From the NCBI GenBank assembly GCA_004193595.1, contig RPGQ01000037.1:116827-180826 (forward strand): a DNA stretch of 64,000 bases. Reading direction: 5' to 3'. The notes under the pieces were generated by a model that was not told the DNA's origin, did no database searches, and saw only the letters and a program-made list of their open reading frames with translations. The stretch is from Desulfobacteraceae bacterium Eth-SRB2 (GTDB lineage: Bacteria > Desulfobacterota > Desulfobacteria > Desulfobacterales > UBA11574). Positions within the stretch are counted from its first letter, which is position 1. Every line of letters starts with the position of its first letter. Positions 28,891 through 37,982 of the stretch are shown here, in pieces. The translations under genes were made by a program, and so were the position numbers.

Positions 28891-30252
28891 ATGTTCCCTT
28901 CTATTTTGATTGTTGATGATGAACCTTCCATACTCCAATCTTTAAGCGGCCTTCTTTCGGATGAAGGCTTTGAGGTTTTAACCGCCGCTAATGGATATGA
29001 AGCGTTGAAAATCGTAGATACCGAGTTTCCGGATCTTGTTTTGCTTGATATTTGGATGCCGGGTATTGACGGTATTGAAACATTAAAGGAGATAAAAAAG
29101 GACAATCCTTATATTCAAGTCATAATTATATCCGGACACGGGACCATAGAAACCGCTGTTAAAGCCACAAAACTCGGTGCATTCGACTTAATCGAAAAAC
29201 CGCTTTCAATTGATAAAATAATTGTGGCGATTAATAATGCTTTAAATTTCAGGAGACTTGAAGAAGAAAACAGATATCTTCGTAAAAAGACTTTAGAAAA
29301 ACACTCGATAACCGGAAACAGCCCTCCCATCGCCGCCTTGAAGAAACAAATCGCTATTGCGGCCCCGACAGATGCATGGATACTTATTACCGGAGAAAAC
29401 GGTACCGGAAAGGAACTGGTTGCTCGCACCATACACCAGTTGAGCGCACGTGCAGAATATCCGCTTGTTAATGTCCATTGTGCCGCAATTCCCGATGAAC
29501 TCATCGAAAGCGAGCTGTTTGGCCAAGAAAAGGGAGCCTTTACCGACGCCACAACAAAAAAGATCGGAAAATTCGAACTGGCCAACAATGGTACTATTTT
29601 TCTGGATGAAATCGGTGATATGAGCTTAAAGACCCAGTCAAAAATCCTTCGAGTGTTGGAAGAAAAGCAGTTCCAGCGGGTTGGAGGAAGCAGAACATTG
29701 AGTGTAAATGTCAGGGTCATTGCGTCCAGTAATAAAGATCTTGAAAAAGAGATTGAAAAGGGTAATTTCAGAGAAGATATTTACTACCGATTGAATGTGA
29801 TACCCATCGAGGTTCCGTCTTTAAGGGATCGCGTTAAAGATATTCCTCTTTTGGTGGAAACATTTTTTGCTGAATGCGCGAAAAAAGATCGAAGTGAAAA
29901 AAAGAAAATGATCCAGAAAGCAGTTGATATGTTATGCAATTATTCCTGGCCGGGAAATGTCAGGGAGCTGAAGAATCTTGTTGAACGGCTTGCCATTATG
30001 GTGGAAAAAGATGTTATTGATGAATTCGATCTCCCTGAACCTTATAATCCGGATATTGGGGAGGGGATGACAACCGTTGAATCACAACTTTTTTTAAGCC
30101 ACTCTTTGAAGGACGCAAAAAATGCTTTTGAACGAGAATTTATTAAAAGAAAACTTTTGCAATATAATAACAATGTCATTAAAACAGCTGAAGCAATTGG
30201 AGTTAAGAGAAGTTATCTACACAAAAAACTCAAGAGCCTGGATGTCGGTTAA
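28891..30252 (+). CDS. ntrX: NtrX/NtrC-type sigma-54 response regulator
   Basis: 453 aa. The receiver domain (1-120) has IVDDEPSILQSL, phospho-Asp in DLVLLDIWMPGIDG, and Lys in DLIEKPLS. The AAA+ domain (about 140-380) has Walker A GENGTGKE, the sigma-54 loop ESELFGQEKGAFTDA and Walker B GTIFLDEIGDM. The C-terminal Fis-type HTH includes NNVIKTAEAIGVKRSYLHKKLKSL. It activates sigma-54 promoters when phosphorylated by the adjacent kinase. The candidate sigma-54 site at 21327 is a possible target, which is not shown. Confidence 0.95.
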   Translation: MFPSILIVDDEPSILQSLSGLLSDEGFEVLTAANGYEALKIVDTEFPDLVLLDIWMPGIDGIETLKEIKKDNPYIQVIIISGHGTIETAVKATKLGAFDLIEKPLSIDKIIVAINNALNFRRLEEENRYLRKKTLEKHSITGNSPPIAALKKQIAIAAPTDAWILITGENGTGKELVARTIHQLSARAEYPLVNVHCAAIPDELIESELFGQEKGAFTDATTKKIGKFELANNGTIFLDEIGDMSLKTQSKILRVLEEKQFQRVGGSRTLSVNVRVIASSNKDLEKEIEKGNFREDIYYRLNVIPIEVPSLRDRVKDIPLLVETFFAECAKKDRSEKKKMIQKAVDMLCNYSWPGNVRELKNLVERLAIMVEKDVIDEFDLPEPYNPDIGEGMTTVESQLFLSHSLKDAKNAFEREFIKRKLLQYNNNVIKTAEAIGVKRSYLHKKLKSLDVG

Positions 30253-30288
30253 AGCGGTTTCTTTGGGCCAAATTATTCTTGGAAAGGT

Positions 30289-30849
30289 ATGGGATTGAGG
30301 ATTATCAGCGGCAGATTGAAAGGTAAAAAACTGCATTCGGTTCAAGGTTTGACCACAAGACCGACCGCTGATCGATTGCGCGAATCGATTTTTAACATTC
30401 TGTCCTTTCGAGTTCATAAAGCCGTGGTCCTTGATCTGTTTGCCGGAACCGGAGCCCTGGGTATCGAGGCGCTGAGCCGGGGCGCTGAATCGGCAGTATT
30501 TGTAGATAATAACCCGGGAGCGGTAAGTGTAATAAAGCGTAACATCAAATCGTGTTTTTTTGATAAACATGCTCATATTATTAAATGGGATATAAAAAAG
30601 AATTTAAACTGTTTAAAATCTCCCAAGAGAGCCTATGATCTTGTCTTTCTGGATCCTCCTTACAACCAGGGCAGGGTAAAACCGGCTTTGTTCAACCTTG
30701 AGCAAACAAGATCCCTGGAAAAAGGAGCCCGCATTGTTGTGGAACACTCTCCTCTGGAGACGATCCCGGAGGATCTTTTCATGTTTGAAATTGAAGACCA
30801 GAGAAGGTACGGGAAAACAGTTGTTTCATTCTTAACTTATATGGTATAG
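30289..30849 (+). CDS. rsmD: 16S rRNA m2G966 methyltransferase RsmD
   Basis: 186 aa. The start GLRIISGRLKGKKL...TTRPTADRLRESIFNIL is typical of RsmD. SAM-binding motif I is VLDLFAGTGALGIEALSRGA and the catalytic motif is LVFLDPPYNQG (DPPY). It modifies guanine N2 in the 30S subunit. It lies 36 bp after ntrX and 111 bp before coaD; rsmD-coaD adjacency is common. Confidence 0.95.
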   Translation: MGLRIISGRLKGKKLHSVQGLTTRPTADRLRESIFNILSFRVHKAVVLDLFAGTGALGIEALSRGAESAVFVDNNPGAVSVIKRNIKSCFFDKHAHIIKWDIKKNLNCLKSPKRAYDLVFLDPPYNQGRVKPALFNLEQTRSLEKGARIVVEHSPLETIPEDLFMFEIEDQRRYGKTVVSFLTYMV

Positions 30850-30960
30850 AAACCGCCTTTTAAATAAAATTTATCAGATGAATATCTAAGAAGCCGCGAG
30901 CGTTTTGAAAATTGAACCTTTCTCAAAGGGTTCGCCGCAACTAAAAAGGATTAATAATAG

Positions 30961-31449
30961 ATGGAAAGAATTGCCGTATATCCGGGAACCTTTGATCCTG
31001 TCACAAACGGTCATGTAGATATCGCCGAACGGGGGCTCAAACTTTTTGATAAAATCATTGTGGCCATATTGAATAATCCGATTAAAGAGTGTCTTTTTAC
31101 CATTGAAGAACGGGTAAAAATGCTTGAATCGAGCTTTGAAAACTATCCGGATATTACCGTGGAGACTTTTAACGGTCTTCTGGTGGATTATGCGGCCAGT
31201 CGGAACTGTATCGCCATTTTGCGTGGGATGCGTGCGGTATCCGATTTTGAATATGAGTTTCAGCTTGCGCTGATGAACCGAAAGTTAAAAAGGGAGGTTC
31301 AGACCGTTTTCCTGATGACCAGTTTGCGATGGATCTTTACCAGTTCATCAATAATCAAGGAAGCCGCACGGTTCGGCGGTGACATCACCATGATGGTGCC
31401 GCCGCTGGTCAACAAAAAATTAAAAGAAAAGTTCGGTTTTGCTTCTTGA
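30961..31449 (+). CDS. coaD: Phosphopantetheine adenylyltransferase
   Basis: 162 aa, normal length. The nucleotidyltransferase motif is AVYPGTFDPVTNGHVDI (T-x-GH) and the ISSS-type motif is FTSSSIIKEAARFGGD. AILRGMRAVSDFEYEFQLALMNR is diagnostic of CoaD. It makes dephospho-CoA from 4'-phosphopantetheine and ATP. It converges on thiD with a 17-bp gap that holds a 6-bp hairpin (GACGGG/CCCGTC), too weak to call a terminator. Confidence 0.97.
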   Translation: MERIAVYPGTFDPVTNGHVDIAERGLKLFDKIIVAILNNPIKECLFTIEERVKMLESSFENYPDITVETFNGLLVDYAASRNCIAILRGMRAVSDFEYEFQLALMNRKLKREVQTVFLMTSLRWIFTSSSIIKEAARFGGDITMMVPPLVNKKLKEKFGFAS

Positions 31450-31466
31450 CGGGCTGTTTCCCGTCT

Positions 31467-32270
31467 CTACCCGATCCCTGCCTTGGCATATAAATCAAAA
31501 AAATGATGGGTTGGGCCATAGCCCTTACCAATGGATAGAGAATGTTCGATAGCGCCGGTAATATATTCCTTGGCAAGTGATACGGCTTCAAAGAACGTTT
31601 TGCCCAGTGCAATATTCGCCGCAATAGCCGAAGAAAAAGTGCAGCCCGTACCATGGGTATTTTTGGTTTTCACCCAATGACCCTGTAGTTCTTTATATTC
31701 CTTCCCATCATATAGGACGTCCGTGGCACGGTCTTTTCCCAGGTGACCTCCCTTTACAACCACTTTTTTTGCATTGAGCTTTAAGATATCACTGGCAGCG
31801 CTTTTCATATCATCTATGTTTTTAATTTTCCTGCCGATGAGCGCTTCGGCTTCATAAATGTTGGGAGTGATGACCTCGGAGAGCGGAAAAAGATTATCCA
31901 CCAGGGCGTCCTGGGCATCTTGATTCAGCAAACGATATCCGCTTTTGGAAATCATCACCGGATCGAGTACCACAGGAGGCGGATTAACGGCCTTTAGCGC
32001 TGTGGCGATGGCCCTGATCAGTTCAATGCCGGATACCATTCCTATTTTTACCGCATGGATTTTTGCATCATCAAACAAACACGTAATTTGATCATGGACG
32101 ATCCGGGGATCCATCTCCTGAATCTCATATACTTTTTGAGTATTTTGGACGGTAACAGCAGTAACGGCACTCATGCCATAAACACCATGGGCATGAAATG
32201 TTTTTAGATCGGCCTGGATTCCGGCGCCGCCTGAAGAATCCGAACCTGCGATTGTGAGGGCTACTTTCAT
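31467..32270 (-). CDS. thiD: Hydroxymethylpyrimidine (phosphate) kinase
   Basis: 267 aa. Ribokinase-like fold with ALTIAGSDSSGGAGIQADLKTF at the N-terminus, AVKIGMVS, PVVLDPVMISKSGYRLL and the C-terminal anion hole/base motif KTKNTHGTGCTFSSAIAA. It phosphorylates HMP and HMP-P for thiamine synthesis. No TPP riboswitch can be seen upstream, where a palindromic element begins only 10 bp before the start codon. thiL lies nearby in the opposite direction. Confidence 0.96.
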   Translation of the reverse strand: MKVALTIAGSDSSGGAGIQADLKTFHAHGVYGMSAVTAVTVQNTQKVYEIQEMDPRIVHDQITCLFDDAKIHAVKIGMVSGIELIRAIATALKAVNPPPVVLDPVMISKSGYRLLNQDAQDALVDNLFPLSEVITPNIYEAEALIGRKIKNIDDMKSAASDILKLNAKKVVVKGGHLGKDRATDVLYDGKEYKELQGHWVKTKNTHGTGCTFSSAIAANIALGKTFFEAVSLAKEYITGAIEHSLSIGKGYGPTHHFFDLYAKAGIG

Positions 32271-32280
32271 GATAACCTCC

Positions 32281-32444
32281 TAGTGTCCATCCAGAATTGG
32301 TCTTTTTGCCCAATCCACCGGAGGCGGACAAGTCTCTGCGTTATGTTCAAAAAATAATCCTCAGAATATTAAACATATGCCTGTGGTTATTTTTTTCACA
32401 TGCCCTGATCTTGAACAAAAATCCTCATTTCTGGATGGACACTA
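32281..32444. repeat. GTGTCCATCC palindromic element, copy B
   Basis: 164 bp, begins TAGTGTCCATCC and ends GGATGGACACTA, again flanked by TA. It is closely similar to 7335-7480 but carries an 18-bp insertion (CCACCGGAGGCGGACAAG) in the left arm. It lies in the 394-bp thiD/thiL gap, which otherwise holds the thiL promoter. Confidence 0.75.
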
Positions 32445-32587
32445 CCTAAAGTTTATCCCATCATTAAATTAATGGGGGCCGATTGTCTGCATAAACACTA
32501 TGCGGATCGAGTTTTCAAGATAAATTCTTCATTAAAATATACATGAAAAGTTAAAATGCTTGTGCTCGGGTTACCATTGTTTTGTGC

Positions 32588-32616
32588 TTGACATAACTGT
32601 ACCAAAAAACTATCTT
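32588..32616 (+). promoter_or_regulatory. thiL: Predicted sigma-70 promoter of thiL
   Basis: TTGACA at 32588-32593 and TATCTT at 32611-32616 with a 17-bp spacer, about 45 bp upstream of the GTG start. Confidence 0.6.
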
Positions 32617-32664
32617 TTTTAGGAATAACAGAAAGAGAAACAATCAAGAGATCGGGTTATTACA

Positions 32665-33675
32665 GTGAATTTAAGAGATATCGGTGAATTTGGTTTTATC
32701 AAAAGAATCAGCCGGGGCTGTTTAATTCGTCCTCAAAATATTATTAAAGGCATCGGTGATGATGCTGCCGCCTTTATTCCCACACCCCACGAAGTCATTC
32801 TCGTCACCACGGATTTGCTTGTTGAAGGGATTCATTTTTTCAGAAATGCAACTTCCGGATTTAATTTAGGATATAAAGCGCTATCCGTGAACTTGAGCGA
32901 TATTGCCGCAATGGGTGGAATCGCTCGTGACGCATTCATCAGTATTGGCGTTCCTGATAACTGCTCTATAGATTTTCTAGAAGATCTGTATAACGGAATG
33001 AAAAGACTGGCTGCTGAATTCGGCCTTAATTTTCTGGGGGGTGATACGACCCGTTCGAAAACTGATTTAATCATAAATATCTCGGTCTTGGGAGCTGCAT
33101 TTGAAAAAGAAATATTGTTCCGTAATACCGCTCAACCGGGCGATATAATTTGTTCAACCGGTTTTTTAGGAGACAGCCGGGCCGGATTGCACCTGATAAC
33201 CCATAATATCAAAGCGGATTCCAACGAATTGAAGACGTTGCGTGACGCCCACATCATACCCAAACCCCATCTTCGGGAAGGTCGATTTCTTGCACGTCAA
33301 GGCGGCGTTCATGCAATGATCGATGTTAGTGACGGGCTCAGTTCCGATATTAGGCACATCGCCGAAGAGAGCAACGTCGGCATCCGTCTGTATTCTGAAA
33401 AAATACCCGTCTCCAACAATATAGAAAAGTTTTGTGCACGGTTTGATTTTGATTCTGTTGAATATGCTCTTGCCGGTGGCGAAGATTATACCCTGTTGTG
33501 TACGATATCACCGGAGAGAGTGGATCATATCTCGGCGAATTATCTAAGGAGGTTCCGGAACCCACTGTATCAGATTGGCGAAATAACCGATTCAGGAAAA
33601 ATGGAACTGTTTCTTCCCAACGGTCAGATCAGATCCTTTACGCCTTCAGGCTGGGACCACTTTAAAACGGAATAA
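32665..33675 (+). CDS. thiL: Thiamine-monophosphate kinase
   Basis: 336 aa with a GTG start. ThiL/PurM-like fold with GIGDDAAAF near residue 30, NLSDIAAMGG, NFLGGDTTRS, AMIDVSDGLSSD and ALAGGEDYTLL, all typical ThiL metal and nucleotide sites. It phosphorylates thiamine monophosphate to TPP. The reading frame continues to the family-typical end. The promoter is at 32588. Confidence 0.96.
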   Translation: MNLRDIGEFGFIKRISRGCLIRPQNIIKGIGDDAAAFIPTPHEVILVTTDLLVEGIHFFRNATSGFNLGYKALSVNLSDIAAMGGIARDAFISIGVPDNCSIDFLEDLYNGMKRLAAEFGLNFLGGDTTRSKTDLIINISVLGAAFEKEILFRNTAQPGDIICSTGFLGDSRAGLHLITHNIKADSNELKTLRDAHIIPKPHLREGRFLARQGGVHAMIDVSDGLSSDIRHIAEESNVGIRLYSEKIPVSNNIEKFCARFDFDSVEYALAGGEDYTLLCTISPERVDHISANYLRRFRNPLYQIGEITDSGKMELFLPNGQIRSFTPSGWDHFKTE

Positions 33676-33749
33676 ATTTTAATATTTGCTCCGGGCGTTA
33701 TTATGGAAACGGTATCTTTTCCCTAAAATTTGTATCCGGTATCAGACAC

Positions 33750-34112
33750 CTATTTTCTGATTTTGGTGTCGGTCTTTTCCGAATATTTTTCCAGACGATT
33801 GTAACGGTGCATGGCAGATTTTCCAAAGCGACCAATCACTCTGGGAAGGTCGGAATCATTCCAAACGGACATAAACTCTTTTGAGGATAAGAGACGCCTG
33901 CTCACCTTGTAATGCGGTTCACGACCCAAGATAAGGGTGATGTCTTCATAATTAAAATCGATTTTGTCCCCAAAAATACTTTCAAACAATTCCATGATGG
34001 TGTGGACGAAAAAATTGATGACATCCTCGGTGGATTCTGCCAAGTTGAGTTTTTTTCTGAAGTCAGGAAGGGCTTCATGCTCATACTTGGTGAAGGAAAA
34101 CTGTAGTGCCAT
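33750..34112 (-). CDS. Conserved-looking hypothetical protein
   Basis: 120 aa from the ATG at 34112, which has AAAGGAG about 8 nt upstream; the frame is open to 34142. It is acidic in the first half (LPDFRKKLNLAESTEDVINFFVHTIMELFESIFGD) and basic in the second (HYKVSRRLLSSKEF, KSAMHRYNRLEKYSEK). There is no signal peptide or membrane segment. I do not recognise the family. It is encoded alone between thiL and the next minus-strand gene. Confidence 0.65.
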   Translation of the reverse strand: MALQFSFTKYEHEALPDFRKKLNLAESTEDVINFFVHTIMELFESIFGDKIDFNYEDITLILGREPHYKVSRRLLSSKEFMSVWNDSDLPRVIGRFGKSAMHRYNRLEKYSEKTDTKIRK

Positions 34113-34180
34113 AGCATTTCTCCTTTCCCTAATAATAATCAAATATCATAAAGAAATCAATAGCTCAACATATTTTTTTG

Positions 34181-34251
34181 TAACTCCTCAATAAGTTCTG
34201 GTGTATTAAATGATCATATTGACCCGAATCCATAATTTATTGAGAAGTTAC
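34181..34251. repeat. Short palindromic repeat, copy 2
   Basis: TAACTCCTCAATAA at the left and TTATTGAGAAGTTA at the right are inverted. The centre TTCTGGTGTATTAAATGATCA equals that of 2921-2967, and about 16 bp (ATTGACCCGAATCCAT) are extra here. The right arm abuts the stop codon of the following minus-strand gene. Confidence 0.65.
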
Positions 34252-34261
34252 ATTTTTTTCT

Positions 34262-34783
34262 TCATGAAACAGTCCGGATAAATTCAGTTTCCATTTCTTT
34301 TCTACCGGTCTTTATGGCCTGAACGGCCCGGATGAGCTGGTCCTGCACAGATTTGGGCTTTTGTCGAAGATTCGATTTCTGGGTGGGGCACACATACCAG
34401 GTGCAGACCCAGGGTCTGACAATCCGTGGCAATATACAGCCTCTGGGGCTCCAGTACCTGCATGTCTCTTTCAAATCCGACAGGAGCTGGGCAGGGGGAA
34501 TCTGATGGCCGTTAAGATGAAGAAAAAGCAAATCCTTAAAATCGATCCAGACCTTGGCCACCAGGCAGCACTGATCCGGGCACCAGGGGCATGTAACCGC
34601 GCACAGGTCGTCCAGAAGGAAAAAAATCGACTCCAGCCGAACCTGCACATCACGGGCCAAAGCTACTGCCCGGTCCATCTTAGAACCATGATGCCGGATA
34701 AGGTACTCTAAATTTCGATTAACGGTTTTCCATGTAGCCGTTGCTCCCCACAACGGTTGATCTGTGTAAAAATCTTTCCACAT
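34262..34783 (-). CDS. Cys-rich YkgJ-like putative metal-binding protein
   Basis: 173 aa from the ATG at 34783; a TTG at 34810 would add nine residues, and neither has a clear Shine-Dalgarno. The core has CAVTCPWCPDQCC, then CRYWSPRGCILPRIVRPWVCTWYVC. This spacing of eight or more Cys, with GC.LP...RP..C, resembles the YkgJ/CxxxCxxC family of predicted zinc- or iron-chelating proteins. No partner gene is adjacent. The function is unknown. Confidence 0.6.
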   Translation of the reverse strand: MWKDFYTDQPLWGATATWKTVNRNLEYLIRHHGSKMDRAVALARDVQVRLESIFFLLDDLCAVTCPWCPDQCCLVAKVWIDFKDLLFLHLNGHQIPPAQLLSDLKETCRYWSPRGCILPRIVRPWVCTWYVCPTQKSNLRQKPKSVQDQLIRAVQAIKTGRKEMETEFIRTVS

Positions 34784-34883
34784 AAGTTCATTCACTGTAA
34801 ATACTATCAAAAACCCGAATCCAAAGATCTGCCAGACCCTGAAACATTTTTATAGACGCCTCAATATATTATATACATTAATC

Positions 34884-35085
34884 TTTACCTAAATCGAGCG
34901 ATTTTTTTTTTAATCGATCTGCACCGATCTCCCCGCTGACGCGGGATCTTGGACTTGCGCATCAAGGATCCGCGAAAATCCTCGACATATCCATCCCGAT
35001 CTCTTTTCGGGACGGTTTTCGCAAATCCTTATGCATCAAGATCTCAGCACATCTCTTCGCAAAAAATCGCTCAACTTAGGTGTTA
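34884..35085. repeat. Large palindromic element upstream of the cytochrome/rnf operon
   Basis: Arms ACCTAAATCGAGCGATTTTT (from about 34888) and AAAAAATCGCTCAACTTAGG (to about 35084) are inverted. The centre has inner palindromes (CCCGCTGACGCGGG; CCCGATCTCTTTTCGGG). A piece of the right half (TCTGCACCGATCTCTTCGCA and CAACTTAGGT) also occurs at 7224-7266. The 34784-35211 gap has no gene; the rnf promoter should lie at 35086-35200 but no strong box stands out. Confidence 0.6.
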
Positions 35086-35211
35086 GAATACCATATTTTT
35101 TTACTTTCTATAAAAAAAGGACTTGAAAGCTGTTTTGCATTATGGTAGGCACTCTTTTGGTTTTTTACGCTCACATTTTTTACTTTAAGACATTGAAAGG
35201 ATTTTAATGAA

Positions 35212-35652
35212 ATGACTCCAAAAAAAGAACTGCAATTGGCTTACGGCCTCATTATTATTCTATTTTTAGTGGGTGTTATAAGCTATGCAGGCTTTGCTGC
35301 CAAAACCCCGGATCAGCCCGTAAGAATAATGTACAAGGGCGTTGCAGGAAAGGTTTTATTTGACCACAAAACACATGCTTCAGAAGCGGGTTACGGTCTA
35401 TCCTGTAGCGACTGTCATCATCATCCCGAGGATGAGGACACATCACTTCGCGCCTGCGGTGACTGTCACCAAGCCCTGGTTGAAGGTCAGGAATTCCCTG
35501 AATCCTGTACGGAATGTCATGAGCCTGATGAGATCGAAGATTCAGAAATCATAAAAAAGACCGATGCCTTCCATTCCCAATGCGAGGAGTGTCATCAGGA
35601 AAGTGGGGCTGGCCCGGAAGAAAATAGATGCAGTTGGTGTCATGTCTCATAA
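35212..35652 (+). CDS. Membrane-anchored multiheme cytochrome c (five CxxCH)
   Basis: 146 aa. The N-terminal helix LAYGLIIILFLVGVISYAGF is a signal anchor. The periplasmic part has five heme motifs: CSDCH, CGDCH, CTECH, CEECH and CSWCH, in a class III (cytochrome c3-like) arrangement with extra His (HHHP). It lies 78 bp before rnfC on the same strand. A cytochrome c gene at the head of rnf is known in sulfate reducers; it could pass electrons between Rnf and the periplasmic cytochrome c pool. Confidence 0.88.
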   Translation: MTPKKELQLAYGLIIILFLVGVISYAGFAAKTPDQPVRIMYKGVAGKVLFDHKTHASEAGYGLSCSDCHHHPEDEDTSLRACGDCHQALVEGQEFPESCTECHEPDEIEDSEIIKKTDAFHSQCEECHQESGAGPEENRCSWCHVS

Positions 35653-35730
35653 GCCGTTCGCCGTATCGTTACCGGGGATGGCTTTTTTGTGTCCGATCAC
35701 CTTAATACCGAAAAAAATATAGGTTAAACG

Positions 35731-37029
35731 ATGATAAAAAGATCCTTTATCGGTTTGGCAAAGCCCAGGATAGTATATGAAGCTCTGGATATTACCGTGC
35801 CGGAGCCCAAAATAATTCCAACCTCAAAAAAGGTTACGCTTTTATTAAACGAGACCTATGACCCGTTTGGCCAAAAAAAGGCTGCGTTATTAAAAAAAGA
35901 TGATACGGTTAAGACCGGTCAGAAGCTTTGTCTTTATGAAGGCAGTGATGCCTATGTCATTTCCAGTGTTACCGGATCCATATCTTCCATATCTCCCTTT
36001 TTGGGTGAATTTGGCTGTTCTTATACCGCTATTGAGATCGATGTTGCTGAAGATGAAGAGATGGATGAACAATTCAAAGCCCTGTTCGTGGAACCCACCA
36101 TGGATATTGCCAAAAATTATTTGTCTTTTATTCCCGGCAACCCACCGGCAAGTCTCTTTTCCAATGGCAGCACATCACCATCCATAGATACCATCGTTAT
36201 TTGCGGAGTTGATAGTGATTTATTAATTACCGCCAATCAGCACGCCCTGATATCCGATGAAAAAGCAATCCGAAAGGGAGTGGGTATTTTAAAACAAATC
36301 ACCGGAATTGAAAATATTATCATGGTCGCACCTGAGCATCTGATGCAGAATGCCGGCGTAAGCGGAGCCCAGGTAAGCGTTGTGGATGCAGAATATCCTG
36401 CGACACTTCCGCGCATGATCATGCAAGACCTCCTGGGCAAAACAGTACCTGCCGGAAAAAGCTGTGAAGATATGGGCGTATGCTTTGTCAGTGCCGAGGC
36501 GGTGGCCTCCATCGGCACGGCGTTTGACCAGGGTCACATACCGCTTTTCAAAAAGTTTAACCTTATTAAAAAAGATGGGAGTTCGGTAATGATATCGGCC
36601 CGGATCGGAACACCGGTCCATGAAATTTTTACCGCCTGCGATGTTACCGTAAATGAAAAAGATCGTATTATCTTGGGCGGGCCCATGACCGGTTCTTCTA
36701 TTTATTCAGAGCATCACCCCATTCAACCCGATACCGATGCCGTTATGATTCAGGACGGTAAAAACCTGGCACTGGTTTCAGACTATCCGTGCATTAACTG
36801 CGGAGAATGTATTCGAATCTGCCCGGCAAAAATCCCGGTTAACATGCTGGTCCGATTTTTAGAAGCCGGGCAATATGAACAAGCCGCAGAAGAATACGAT
36901 CTTTATTCCTGCGTTGAATGTGGTCTTTGCAGCTTTGTCTGCGTATCGAGAATGCCGATCTTGCATTATATAAAGTTGGCGAAGTATGAACTTGGCCGGA
37001 TCAGTACAGCGGAGGCAACAAATGCTTAA
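35731..37029 (+). CDS. rnfC: Electron transport complex subunit RnfC
   Basis: 432 aa. It has the N-terminal biotin-lipoyl-like part, the central FMN/NADH-binding region similar to the 51-kDa subunit of complex I (MVAPEHLMQNAGVSGAQV; GTPVHEIF; ILGGPMTGSS), and two [4Fe-4S] motifs, CINCGECIRICP and CVECGLCSFVC (about residues 352-395). It is the peripheral NADH-oxidising subunit of the ferredoxin:NAD+ oxidoreductase. It lies 78 bp after the cytochrome and overlaps rnfD by 8 bp. Confidence 0.95.
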   Translation: MIKRSFIGLAKPRIVYEALDITVPEPKIIPTSKKVTLLLNETYDPFGQKKAALLKKDDTVKTGQKLCLYEGSDAYVISSVTGSISSISPFLGEFGCSYTAIEIDVAEDEEMDEQFKALFVEPTMDIAKNYLSFIPGNPPASLFSNGSTSPSIDTIVICGVDSDLLITANQHALISDEKAIRKGVGILKQITGIENIIMVAPEHLMQNAGVSGAQVSVVDAEYPATLPRMIMQDLLGKTVPAGKSCEDMGVCFVSAEAVASIGTAFDQGHIPLFKKFNLIKKDGSSVMISARIGTPVHEIFTACDVTVNEKDRIILGGPMTGSSIYSEHHPIQPDTDAVMIQDGKNLALVSDYPCINCGECIRICPAKIPVNMLVRFLEAGQYEQAAEEYDLYSCVECGLCSFVCVSRMPILHYIKLAKYELGRISTAEATNA

Positions 37030-37981
37030 TCAGAAAAAATTCATCGTTTCACACGCTCCTTTCTGGCATGATGGAAGCACCGTAACCGCCCGGAATTATA
37101 ATATGATTCTTGCTGCGCTGCCTGCAGTGCTGTTTGGTTTTATAAGCTTCGGCATGCCTGCGGTGGGTGTGGTTTCACTCTCTATTTCCTCTGCCATTGT
37201 CTGGGAACTGCTGTTTAATAAAATATCAAAGCGGGCGGTGAGCATCGGAGACGGTAATGCAGCCTTTATCGGCATTCTGTTCGGCATGCTTTTGCCGGCA
37301 ACATCTCCATGGTGGCTTGTTATAACCGGCACCTTTGTTGCGGTGGTTATCGGCAAACAGATCTTCGGCGGGATCGGCGGAAATCCCTTTAACCCGGTCC
37401 TTATTGGACTGGCCATACTGATGGTGTCCTGGAAAGATTTTTTTGATTTTAATGAAGCTCTGGTCAATTATGACCTGGGTTTTGCCATGGCATATCCCCT
37501 TGCATCGCTGAAACATTTCGGTGTATCCGCCATATCCGATTTCAGTCCGGCCGACCTTCTAATGGGTCAACAGTCAGGAGGCATCGGAGCAACCTTTGGA
37601 CTGGGCCTTATCATCGGCGGAATCTATCTTATCATTAGAGGGTTTATCCGATGGGAGATATCGGTATCATTTCTGGCCGGTGTCGTTATCACCGCTTTGT
37701 TTTTCAATATTTCCGATCCTGCCCGTTACGCGGGACCTGTTTTTCACCTTCTAACCGGTTATACTCTGATCGGAGCGTTTTTTCTGGCCACGGAAGACTC
37801 TTCTTCACCGGTCAACTTTATTCCCATGCTTATTTATGGCGCCGGCGCCGGGATAATGACGGTGCTCATAAGAAATATCGGTGCCTATGTTGATGGCGTA
37901 GTATTTGCTGTCCTGCTGATGAATATTGCAAATCCACTTTTGGACAAAATCAGGCCCAAAGCGCTTGGAAAGGTTGTTTAA
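37022..37981 (+). CDS. rnfD: Electron transport complex subunit RnfD
   Basis: 319 aa from the ATG at 37022 (GGAGG upstream); the frame is open to 36986. Integral membrane subunit with about nine TM segments. GGIGGNPFNPVLIGLAILM and FLATEDSSSPVNF are typical RnfD/NqrB motifs. The GIGAT sequence (about residue 190) offers the Thr that carries covalent FMN in RnfD. It is followed by rnfG with 1 bp between. Confidence 0.95.
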   Translation: MLNQKKFIVSHAPFWHDGSTVTARNYNMILAALPAVLFGFISFGMPAVGVVSLSISSAIVWELLFNKISKRAVSIGDGNAAFIGILFGMLLPATSPWWLVITGTFVAVVIGKQIFGGIGGNPFNPVLIGLAILMVSWKDFFDFNEALVNYDLGFAMAYPLASLKHFGVSAISDFSPADLLMGQQSGGIGATFGLGLIIGGIYLIIRGFIRWEISVSFLAGVVITALFFNISDPARYAGPVFHLLTGYTLIGAFFLATEDSSSPVNFIPMLIYGAGAGIMTVLIRNIGAYVDGVVFAVLLMNIANPLLDKIRPKALGKVV

Positions 37982-37982
37982 C

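Noticed and set aside
31448-31465. Hairpin GACGGG/CCCGTC between coaD and thiD as a bidirectional terminator
   Set aside because: Only 6 bp and no T-run on either side; too weak to support.
32271-32664. Search for a TPP riboswitch near thiD and thiL
   Set aside because: No sequence resembling the conserved THI-box segments is present; the gap is filled by a palindromic element and a plain promoter.
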